This document shows positions 1 to 5,315 of a DNA stretch of 5,315 nucleotides, one piece after another. The notes beneath the pieces are model-generated. The model did not search any database. It was given only the letters and a program-made list of their open reading frames with translations, and was not told where the DNA came from. Position numbers and translations under genes: made by a program. The stretch's first letter is position 1. The number at the start of each line of letters is the position of its first letter. Source of the stretch: Bacteriovoracaceae bacterium UBA2428 (GTDB lineage: Bacteria; Bdellovibrionota; UBA2428); contig DDRA01000051.1 in the NCBI GenBank assembly GCA_002343545.1, positions 1 to 5,315 on the forward strand. The letters run 5' to 3'.

Positions 1-510
1 GTCGTTGAAGTCGCCCGCCACGATGAGCGGGGCATCGCTCGGGATCTCGCGCTCGACGTAGTCGCAAAGCCGTCGAGTCTGCGCGCGACGCTCGGTCTCG
101 ACGAGTCCGATGTGCACGCTCAGCGCGTGGATCGGCGCGCGTCCGGGCGGGTTCACCCGCACGTGCAGGGCGCCGCGGGGCGCGCGTTTGAAGTGGGTCA
201 GGTCGACGTTGCGCTCGAAATCCACGGGGTAGCGGCTGATGAGCGCGTTGCCGTGGTGACCGGCCGGGTAGCTGACGTTCTTGCCGTAGCGCGCGTGGCA
301 AAGGTCACCCGCGCAAAAGTATTCGTGCTGCGCGAGCTCGGGCCATTCCTTGAAGCGGGCCTTGTGCTTGGCGTTCTCGCCGACGACTTCCTGCAGGAAG
401 ATGAGGTCGGGATGCGCGGAATGGATAGCTTCCTTGATGGGGGCCGCGACAAGCGACTTGGCCGTCCACCCGAAGCCCTTGTGGATGTTGTACGAAAAGA
501 CTCGGATCAT
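1..510 (-). CDS. Endonuclease/exonuclease/phosphatase (EEP) family protein, YbhP-like, 3' end missing
   Basis: The first 170 codons are visible; the C-terminal part lies beyond the left edge. EEP enzymes are Mg2+-dependent phosphodiesterases or phosphatases acting on nucleic acids, phosphoinositides or sphingolipids. Visible signatures in order are YNIHKGF (residues 7-13, metal-coordinating Asn8), FLQEV (38-42, metal ligand Glu41), GHHGNALISRYP (84-95), SVHIGL (131-136, His133) and VAGDFND (164-170, Asp167 and Asn169). The missing part should carry the final SDH motif. The order and wording of these motifs, especially the GHHGNA-SRYP stretch, match E. coli YbhP as I remember it, so I place it in that subfamily. 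There is no signal peptide or membrane segment, so it should be cytoplasmic. The ATG at 510-508 overlaps the stop codon of the upstream PLD-VTT gene (ATGA), and an AAGGAA Shine-Dalgarno sits 8 nt upstream. The family call is secure. The substrate is unknown, and phospholipid- or nucleotide-related phosphodiesters are the main options. Confidence 0.93.
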   Translation of the reverse strand, partial: MIRVFSYNIHKGFGWTAKSLVAAPIKEAIHSAHPDLIFLQEVVGENAKHKARFKEWPELAQHEYFCAGDLCHARYGKNVSYPAGHHGNALISRYPVDFERNVDLTHFKRAPRGALHVRVNPPGRAPIHALSVHIGLVETERRAQTRRLCDYVEREIPSDAPLIVAGDFND

Positions 511-2582
511 GCGCGTCGTTCCTTTCCGGGGGTGAGCCCGCGCAGGGCGAGAATCCCCGCGAGCGAGAACAAGAGGATCGAAGCCCGTTCGCGGCCGCCC
601 TGGGCGTAGAGAGCTTCCGTCGCGATCTGGAGGAGGACGAACGCACCCACGATCGAGAGCGTGCTGCACGCACTGTAGAGCATGAAGGGCACGATCGGCA
701 TGCGCGTGGCGCCCGAAACGAGGTTCAAAATCGTGAGCGGAGCCATCGAGAGCGCGCGCCGGAGACCACGCGGCAAGACGCGGGCGCGTAAGATCCCGAC
801 GAAGAGCTTGGGGCGGCGTCCGCGCAGGGACGCGCGGATGCGCTCGAACGAAAAAAACATGCCGATGCCGTACTGGATGAGGCAAGCCGCCACGAGTCCC
901 GGCCAACCGAAGACGAGTCCGCGTTCGGGCCCCCAGAGGAAAATCGCGGCGCCGAGGAGCAAGAGCGGGGTCGCCATGAAGAACCCGCCCACGCCAAAAA
1001 GCAGCGCGGCGTAGGGAAGGGTTTCCGCGAAGGGCAGCAGCCGCAGGGGCGCGAGCGTCGGCGGACGCCATTCCCAAAGCAGGGCGAGCGTCGCGAAGAA
1101 GGCGGCGAGCAGGAGTGAGCCGACGCGAAAGCGCGGGCGCGGCAGGGCCCGCTCGATGCGGAACCAGTCGCTCACGAGTTGTTCGCGCGCCGTCGCGCGG
1201 TCCGGGTCGAAAATGGGCTTGGCCCAAGTCATCCAGCGCAAAAAGAGGGAGGGGCGTTTTTTGAGCGGCCGGAGCGTACGCGGATGCTCGGCCCGGAGAC
1301 GGATAAGCCCGTGCAAGGGGCGCGCGGCGTCGAGCTCGGACTCGACGGTTTCGGGCCGCATGCCAAGGTGCTCGCCGAGCAGCCGCGCGCGGAAAGCGCG
1401 GATGGCCGCGCGCACGTCTTCGCGACCTTCGGCGGCCAGGCTCAGGTCGCATTCCGTGTCGAGGCCCATCGAGCGGTTGTTGAGGTTCGCGGAGCCGATG
1501 CGCAGGAACTCGTCGTCCACGACAAGGACCTTCGAGTGCACGATGATACGTTCCTTGCCCAAGTTCGGCGCGGCGGGAAAGTAGGCGCCGAAGCGCCCGT
1601 GGCGGTCGGCGCGCCGGAGTTTCTTGAGCAGTCGGAACTGAAGCCCCCCCGTCGTGCTTTCTTCCAACACCGAGGCCGAGCGCTCGGGCAGCACGCAGGC
1701 GATCTGGGGACCCTGGCCTTCGCGTAGCGAAGCGAGCAAGGCTTGCCCGATGCTTTTCGAGGTGAGGAACTGGTTCTCGATGTACACGAGCGATCGTGCC
1801 CGCCGCAGGGCGAGTTTCGTCTGCGCTTCGATCTCGCGGACTTCGGGCCCTTCCGCGAAGGCGGGGAAGGTGCGCGAGATCGCGACCGGGACGTTCTCGA
1901 GGTCGACGGGCACGCGGGCCGGCCACTCGAGATCGGAGCGGGGAGGGGCGGCCTCGAGCGACTCGCCCGTGGCGCGGCGCCAGCGTTCCCGCGCGAGTTC
2001 CGCGAGCGAGGCCGCGACGGGCCCCTGGACCATCATCTGGACGTCGTGGAAGGGCGAGTAAGGGTCGCCCGCGAGATCCCGCCTCCGCGGGTCGTCCGCA
2101 AGGTGTTCGCAGGTATCCCAACGTCCGTGGCAAACGTCGAAGCCCCCGCTGAACGCAAGGTCCTCGTCCACGACGATAATCTTTTGGTGGTGGGAGGCGC
2201 CGACGGGATGGACGTCGTCGCGATGAACCACGAGCCGATCGCTCGTCTCCCACTCGCCGTTCAAGAAGGGGGATTCGCGCCCCGGCGCGTAGACGAGCGG
2301 GGAGTCCCACACGAGCACGCGCACCGTGAGCTCGGGGTGCGCACGCACGAGTTCGGCGAGCAGCTCGCCCAATCGCGTGGGCGTGTCGCCTTTTTCGAGC
2401 TCGACTTTGGCGCCGATGTCCCAGGCGAGGATAAAGATGGATCGTCGCGCTCGGCGAAAGGCCTCGGCGAGCGCGGCGAAGTAGGTCTCGCCGTCGATGA
2501 GAAAGGCGACCTTGCGCGCATCTTCCCGACGCCAGTAGGTGCCCGGCTCGAAAAAGGAAGTTTCGGACTCCGGCGCGCGCAT
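507..2582 (-). CDS. Phospholipase D / VTT (DedA-like) membrane domain fusion protein
   Basis: This 691-residue, two-part protein has a PLD-superfamily catalytic module (about 20-410) and a membrane module (about 485-685). The two HxKx4D motifs are intact: HQKIIVVD (His132, Lys134, Asp139) followed by SGGFD, and HSKVLVVD (His349, Lys351, Asp356) followed by GSANLNNRS (363-371). YIENQFL (267-273) and LDTE (374-377) resemble eukaryotic-type PLDs more than ClsA-type synthases. The expected chemistry is hydrolysis or transphosphatidylation of phospholipids through a phosphohistidine. The C-terminal part has about six hydrophobic segments (near 487-504, 521-550, 558-578, 611-627, 631-655 and 667-684). 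A VTT-like signature has Arg609, Pro615, Asn620 and Gly624 at family spacing, with Ser612 where a Pro is usual. VTT/DedA/TMEM41B relatives move or scramble lipids across membranes. There is no signal peptide, so the PLD module should face the cytoplasm, although topology was not computed. In the same frame an upstream stop lies only three codons before the ATG, which fixes the start. No good Shine-Dalgarno is visible there. Lipid substrate and reaction direction are inference. Confidence 0.93.
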   Translation of the reverse strand: MRAPESETSFFEPGTYWRREDARKVAFLIDGETYFAALAEAFRRARRSIFILAWDIGAKVELEKGDTPTRLGELLAELVRAHPELTVRVLVWDSPLVYAPGRESPFLNGEWETSDRLVVHRDDVHPVGASHHQKIIVVDEDLAFSGGFDVCHGRWDTCEHLADDPRRRDLAGDPYSPFHDVQMMVQGPVAASLAELARERWRRATGESLEAAPPRSDLEWPARVPVDLENVPVAISRTFPAFAEGPEVREIEAQTKLALRRARSLVYIENQFLTSKSIGQALLASLREGQGPQIACVLPERSASVLEESTTGGLQFRLLKKLRRADRHGRFGAYFPAAPNLGKERIIVHSKVLVVDDEFLRIGSANLNNRSMGLDTECDLSLAAEGREDVRAAIRAFRARLLGEHLGMRPETVESELDAARPLHGLIRLRAEHPRTLRPLKKRPSLFLRWMTWAKPIFDPDRATAREQLVSDWFRIERALPRPRFRVGSLLLAAFFATLALLWEWRPPTLAPLRLLPFAETLPYAALLFGVGGFFMATPLLLLGAAIFLWGPERGLVFGWPGLVAACLIQYGIGMFFSFERIRASLRGRRPKLFVGILRARVLPRGLRRALSMAPLTILNLVSGATRMPIVPFMLYSACSTLSIVGAFVLLQIATEALYAQGGRERASILLFSLAGILALRGLTPGKERRA
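519..524 (-). promoter_or_regulatory. Shine-Dalgarno for the EEP gene
   Basis: On the minus strand the sequence reads AAGGAA, within GGAAAGGAA, ending 8 nt before the ATG at 510-508. It lies inside the last codons of the PLD-VTT gene. It is the clearest ribosome binding site in the operon and fixes the EEP start. Together with the ATGA overlap it suggests coupled but independently efficient initiation. Confidence 0.7.
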
Positions 2583-2591
2583 ACGATGCTT

Positions 2592-2978
2592 TTAGTCGAC
2601 GGGCGTGCCTTCGCGGAAGTACCAGCGTCGATTCAATCGTCGAAAGACGGAATGTTCGTGGTGGACTTGCACGAGGCCCTTGCTCTCGAAGGTCGCCTTG
2701 AATTCGACCTCGCCGCGGGTGCCTTGTTCGCTCGAGTCCAGAATCTCGAGCTTGAGGAATTTTGCCTCAAGCGCCCATTCCCGATTGGCGTCGTGGTCGA
2801 TTTTGGCCCGACGTTCGGGGTCCGTGCTGCGGACGAGATAGTCGAAGTCGTGACGGCGGTAGGCCGTATAGCGCGAACGCATGAGGGCTTCGGGGCCGGA
2901 GGCTTCGCTTCGGCCCGAAAGGATCGCTCCGCAGCACGCCGCGAAGTCCGCGCCCGATCCGCAATCACAAGGGTTCAT
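2592..2978 (-). CDS. YchJ-family protein with one N-terminal SEC-C zinc motif
   Basis: This small protein has 128 residues. An N-terminal SEC-C-type motif, CDCGSG...ACCG, supplies Cys4, Cys6, Cys15 and Cys16, a likely zinc site of the kind found at the end of SecA. ALMRSRYTAY (31-40) is the typical YchJ signature. The rest (about 45-125) matches the NTF2-like middle domain, ending in RRWYFREGTPVD, comparable to the QWYYIDG segment of E. coli YchJ. E. coli YchJ is about 152 residues and has a second SEC-C motif at its C terminus. This protein stops before that point, and the stop is clean with the next gene starting 9 bp later, so it looks like a natural short form rather than a truncation. 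No enzymatic function is established for the family; metal-dependent binding to protein or ribosome is a guess. The ATG at 2978-2976 puts the SEC-C motif at the very N terminus, as expected. It lies 7 bp after the Na/Pi cotransporter stop with only a weak ribosome binding site. Confidence 0.9.
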   Translation of the reverse strand: MNPCDCGSGADFAACCGAILSGRSEASGPEALMRSRYTAYRRHDFDYLVRSTDPERRAKIDHDANREWALEAKFLKLEILDSSEQGTRGEVEFKATFESKGLVQVHHEHSVFRRLNRRWYFREGTPVD

Positions 2979-2985
2979 GGGGCGA

Positions 2986-4650
2986 CTAGGCCTGGATCGA
3001 GAGGGCCTTCACGACGTCGAGGGTGTGCCCCTTGAGCTTGCGAAGTCCCACGATGAGGTCGGTGAAGATCATGCCCGCGATCGGCGTGCAGTTGCGCGTC
3101 TCGAGGCGCTGGCGGTGTTGATCGCGTAGGCGATTGCCTTCGTGGGCGAGCGCCTCTTTCTCGCGTTCGAAGTGACGCTGGTCGAGCGGCTCGCCCTTCT
3201 GGAGCGCGGCGAGTAGCTCGCGGTAGTTCCCCATGACGGCGCGCGTGTAGCTGTGCAGATCGGCCAGGGCGGGTTCCGTGAACGCTTCGCCGCCCTGGTT
3301 CAGCCGCGAGAGGGCGCGCGCGAGCCCGGCGCAGTAATCCGCCACGCTCTCGAGCTCATCGGCGGCCTGGATGATGGAGTGGGCGAGCAGCGTCTGGTCG
3401 GGGGCGAGCGGGGCCTGCTGAATGCGACAGAGGAACACGGTGATCTCTTTTTGGATCGCGTCGGTGACCTCTTCGTAGTGGTGAATCTTGTCGTAGGCCT
3501 TCTGGTCGAAGTGCTTGGCGAGGAGGAGCTTCTCGGTCGCGTCGACCGCGCGGCCCGTGATGTCGGCCAGGTTCAAGAGTTCCCGCTCGGCCATCGCGAG
3601 GCCGAGCGCCGGCGCTTGCAGGTCCACCGAGGGCGTGAGGTAGAGCAAGTGGGGCGTTTCCTTGACCGGCGCGTCCGGCGTGATCCAGATCACGAAGCGC
3701 TCCAGGGTCTTGAGGAAGGGCAAGAAGACGATCGTCGCGATGACGTTGAAGAAGGTCTGCGACGCGGCGATGTGCGCGGCCATCCACGGGCGCTCGTGCG
3801 CGTCGTTGAAGGCGTTCGGGTCGCCGCCCACGATCTTGTCGATGAAATCCACGTAGAGCCAAAAGCAGGAGGCCAGCAGCAGCACGCCGACGATATTGAA
3901 GACGGCGTGGGCGCGCGCCGCGCGCTTGGCGTTCGTGCTCGTGCCGATGCTCGCCATGATGGCCGTGATCGTCGTGCCGATCTCGCCGCCCAGCATGAGC
4001 GCGACCGAGGTTTGGAAGCTGATGTTGCCCGCCATCGCGAGGGCCATCGTGATGGCCACGACGGCGGCGCTCGAGTGGATGAGCATCGTGAGCACGGCGC
4101 CCGTGCCGATGCACGCGAGGAGCGAAAGCCAGTCGTTCGCCGCGAAGTGCGAGAGGATCTGCGCGAAGCCCTCGGATTCGCGCAGCGGCTTGAAGGCGCC
4201 CGTCATGATCTGGATGCCCATGAAGACGAGACCCAGCGACAGGATGAGGTGACCGATCTGCTTGATGACCCGGTGCTTGGCCATGAGCAGCGGCAGCACG
4301 CCCACGCCGATGAAGAGCAGGCCGTAGCTTCCCACCTTGATCGCGATGAGCCAGCCCGTGACCGTCGTGCCGATGTTCGCGCCGAAGATGATGCCGATGG
4401 CCTGCGCGAGGCTCATGAGCTGCGCGTTGACGAGGCTCACGATCATGACCGTCGTGAGCGTACTGGACTGCAGGAGCGCCGTGATCGCGATCCCCACGAG
4501 CACGCCCATGATGCGGTTGTCCGTGACGGAGCGGATGACCCGGCGGACGAAGTCGCCCGAGATGGATTGCAAAGCCTCGGAGAGGATCTTCATCCCGTAG
4601 AAGAAGAGTCCCATGCCGCCCAGGAAGGTGTAGGTCAGCTCAAACCACAT
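2986..4650 (-). CDS. Na+/phosphate cotransporter family protein with C-terminal PhoU-like domain
   Basis: This 554-residue inner-membrane protein is of the NptA/YjbB type (SLC34-related). It opens with a typical FLGGMGLFFYGMKILSEAL segment (9-27). Two inverted repeats follow. The first has LLQSST (59-64) and GANIGTT (90-96). The second has LIHSSA (190-195) and GGEIGTT (221-227). About eight or nine hydrophobic segments span residues 5 to 322. From about 345 to 550 it is helical, soluble and PhoU-like, with the Ex3D metal-binding pattern seen twice (Glu393/Asp397 and Glu434/Asp438). Family members carry phosphate with sodium; E. coli YjbB can export phosphate when overproduced, so direction is not certain. 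The PhoU part probably senses or gates phosphate flux. It leads the minus-strand operon. The ATG at 4650-4648 places the first membrane helix at the expected distance; no Shine-Dalgarno is visible in front of it. No Pho box was found upstream. The second signature has His192 in place of the usual Gln. Confidence 0.95.
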   Translation of the reverse strand: MWFELTYTFLGGMGLFFYGMKILSEALQSISGDFVRRVIRSVTDNRIMGVLVGIAITALLQSSTLTTVMIVSLVNAQLMSLAQAIGIIFGANIGTTVTGWLIAIKVGSYGLLFIGVGVLPLLMAKHRVIKQIGHLILSLGLVFMGIQIMTGAFKPLRESEGFAQILSHFAANDWLSLLACIGTGAVLTMLIHSSAAVVAITMALAMAGNISFQTSVALMLGGEIGTTITAIMASIGTSTNAKRAARAHAVFNIVGVLLLASCFWLYVDFIDKIVGGDPNAFNDAHERPWMAAHIAASQTFFNVIATIVFLPFLKTLERFVIWITPDAPVKETPHLLYLTPSVDLQAPALGLAMAERELLNLADITGRAVDATEKLLLAKHFDQKAYDKIHHYEEVTDAIQKEITVFLCRIQQAPLAPDQTLLAHSIIQAADELESVADYCAGLARALSRLNQGGEAFTEPALADLHSYTRAVMGNYRELLAALQKGEPLDQRHFEREKEALAHEGNRLRDQHRQRLETRNCTPIAGMIFTDLIVGLRKLKGHTLDVVKALSIQA

Positions 4651-4793
4651 GTTTCGCGCTTATAGGGAGGCTCGGGGCGGGATGGCGACGCCGAATTCGG
4701 GGACAGCTTCCGAATTGGCTCGCTGAGTCATTGACGCGTTTCCCCCCTGCTTTCCTTTGGCGGCCTTCCGGGGTCTGCAATAGGCTTTGGAAC
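4651..4793. promoter_or_regulatory. Divergent intergenic region between the phosphate transporter operon and the OYE gene
   Basis: This 143-bp stretch separates two head-to-head start codons, so it must hold promoters for both directions unless transcription comes from further away. Visible elements are a TATAAG hexamer on the minus strand (4664-4659), the inverted repeat at 4694-4716, the odd palindromes TGAGTCA (4724-4730) and GTCATTGAC (4727-4735), and a TTGACG hexamer on the plus strand (4731-4736). None forms a full, well-spaced sigma-70 promoter. The region is richer in A/T than the flanking genes around 4692-4735. Confidence 0.55.
4694..4716. repeat. Inverted repeat AATTCGG-N9-CCGAATT, REP-like or operator-like
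   Basis: Perfect 7-bp arms (4694-4700 and 4710-4716) flank a 9-nt spacer, GGACAGCTT. The left arm is also part of a perfect 10-bp palindrome, CCGAATTCGG (4691-4700), and the right arm sits in the near copy CCGAATTGG (4710-4718), giving two AATT-centred sites 19 bp apart. No T-run follows on either strand, so it is not an intrinsic terminator. It could be an operator for the divergent genes or a REP-type palindrome of the sort mobilised by RAYT (IS200-like) transposases. One copy in one window cannot decide. Confidence 0.5.
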
Positions 4794-5315
4794 ATGTCGA
4801 AACTCCTCGAGCCCCTTCGCGTCGGTGATCTCCTGCTTCCCAATCGCGTCGTCATGGCGCCGCTGACCCGGTGTCGGGCGGACGGCGGCGGCCGGGTGCC
4901 GAACGCGCTCATGCGGGAGTACTACGTGCAGCGCGCGACGGCCGGGATGATCCTGACCGAAGCGACCTCGATCAATCCGCAAGGCGTCGGCTATCCCGAC
5001 ACGCCGGGAATCTGGTCCGAGGCGCAGGTCGCGGGTTGGCGCCAGGTGACCGAAGGCGTGCACGAGGCGGGGGGGCGCATCTTGCTGCAGCTCTGGCACG
5101 TGGGCCGGATCTCCGATCCCTCTTATCACGACGGCGCTTTGCCCGTGGCGCCGAGCGCGATCGCGGCCAAGGGCCATGTCAGTCTCTTGCGCCCGATGCG
5201 CGACTACGTCGTCCCGCGCGCCCTCGCGCTCGAAGAGATGCCGGGCGTCGTCGAGGCCTATCGTTTCGCCGCGGAGAACGCCAAGCGCGCGGGCTTCGAC
5301 GGGGTCGAGATCCAC
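4794..5315 (+). CDS. Old Yellow Enzyme family ene-reductase (NADH:flavin oxidoreductase), 3' end missing
   Basis: The first 174 codons of a family usually near 360 are present; the gene runs off the right edge. These FMN-containing TIM-barrel enzymes use NAD(P)H to reduce the C=C bond of enals, enones, maleimides and nitro compounds. Visible motifs are PNRVVMAPLTRCRA (16-29, FMN contact through Thr25), EYYVQRATAG (42-51), LTEAT (54-58), GYPDTPGIW (67-75), LQLWHVGRIS (98-107, Gln99 at the flavin) and FDGVEIH (168-174). The last residue, His174, is the first of the His-x-x-His/Asn pair that binds the substrate carbonyl; the second lies outside the window. The MAPLTRCRA and WHVGR wording places it with the classical NemA/plant OPR-like group rather than the YqjM group. 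The ATG at 4794 gives the expected short N terminus before the barrel. Only a weak ribosome binding site (AGG, 9 nt upstream) is visible. It is transcribed away from the phosphate operon, and nothing shows a functional link to it. Likely cytosolic, for detoxification of electrophiles or xenobiotics. Confidence 0.95.
   Translation, partial: MSKLLEPLRVGDLLLPNRVVMAPLTRCRADGGGRVPNALMREYYVQRATAGMILTEATSINPQGVGYPDTPGIWSEAQVAGWRQVTEGVHEAGGRILLQLWHVGRISDPSYHDGALPVAPSAIAAKGHVSLLRPMRDYVVPRALALEEMPGVVEAYRFAAENAKRAGFDGVEIH

Noticed and set aside
112..609. A 165-codon plus-strand open frame opposite the EEP gene
   Set aside because: The minus strand here encodes YNIHKGF, LQEV, GHHGNA and GDFND in correct order, so the plus-strand frame is a shadow.
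1644..1650. A run of seven C (seven G in the coding sense) inside the PLD gene as a possible phase-variation tract
   Set aside because: The reading frame is intact, the run encodes an ordinary Thr-Gly-Gly stretch, and runs of this length are expected by chance in such GC-rich DNA.
1743..3035. A 430-codon plus-strand open frame spanning the PLD and YchJ genes
   Set aside because: It crosses two well-supported minus-strand genes and shows no recognisable motif. It is explained by high GC content suppressing stop codons.
3253..4665. A 470-codon plus-strand open frame opposite the Na/Pi cotransporter gene
   Set aside because: Its product is a low-complexity string of Arg, Asp, His, Glu and Gly with no domain, as expected from the reverse strand of a GC-rich membrane-protein gene. 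The minus-strand frame has clear family motifs.
4694..4716. The intergenic inverted repeat as a rho-independent terminator
   Set aside because: The arms are AT-containing and short, no T-run follows on either strand, and it lies between two divergent start codons where a terminator would not be expected.
4721..4745. A possible Pho box upstream of the phosphate transporter
   Set aside because: CTGAGTCATTGAC only loosely resembles one CTGTCAT half with an inserted base, and there is no second half at 11-bp spacing.
4731..4759. A sigma-70 promoter for the OYE gene from TTGACG at 4731
   Set aside because: At 16-18 bp spacing the -10 positions read TCCTTT, CCTTTG and CTTTGG, none close to TATAAT.
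4728..5315. A minus-strand open frame opposite the OYE gene, reaching the right edge
   Set aside because: The plus-strand frame carries an uninterrupted set of OYE motifs; the antisense product has none and is rich in Arg, His and Asp.

Overview
The window is GC-rich (by eye in the mid-60s percent), tightly packed bacterial DNA with no RNA gene, mobile element or CRISPR array that I can see. The gene families (Old Yellow Enzyme, a YchJ-type SEC-C protein, an Na/Pi cotransporter fused to PhoU, and a YbhP-type endonuclease/exonuclease/phosphatase protein) fit a Gram-negative, proteobacteria-like host. The lineage cannot be fixed from 5.3 kb.

From position 4650 leftwards to the left edge, four genes lie on the minus strand and look like one operon. 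In transcription order they are: an Na+/phosphate cotransporter with a C-terminal PhoU-like domain (4650-2986); a short YchJ-family SEC-C protein (2978-2592); a 691-residue fusion of a phospholipase D catalytic module with a VTT/DedA-like membrane domain (2582-507); and a YbhP-like endonuclease/exonuclease/phosphatase protein that runs off the left edge (510-1). The gaps are 7 bp, 9 bp and then a 4-bp ATGA overlap, so co-transcription is very likely. The last two genes are probably translationally coupled.

A 143-bp intergenic region (4651-4793) separates this operon from a divergent plus-strand gene. That gene is an Old Yellow Enzyme family ene-reductase, cut by the right edge exactly at its first active-site histidine. 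The intergenic region holds an AATT-containing inverted repeat and a small palindromic cluster, but no convincing sigma-70 promoter.

The most interesting part is the pairing of a PLD-VTT fusion with a YbhP-like protein. It parallels the E. coli clsB(ybhO)-ybhP-ybhN cluster, where a PLD-superfamily lipid synthase sits beside the same EEP family and a separate membrane protein. Here the membrane partner is fused to the PLD. With a phosphate transporter/PhoU gene leading the operon, a role in phospholipid remodelling linked to phosphate balance is a reasonable but untested inference. I found no clear evidence of an entirely new defence or mobile system.
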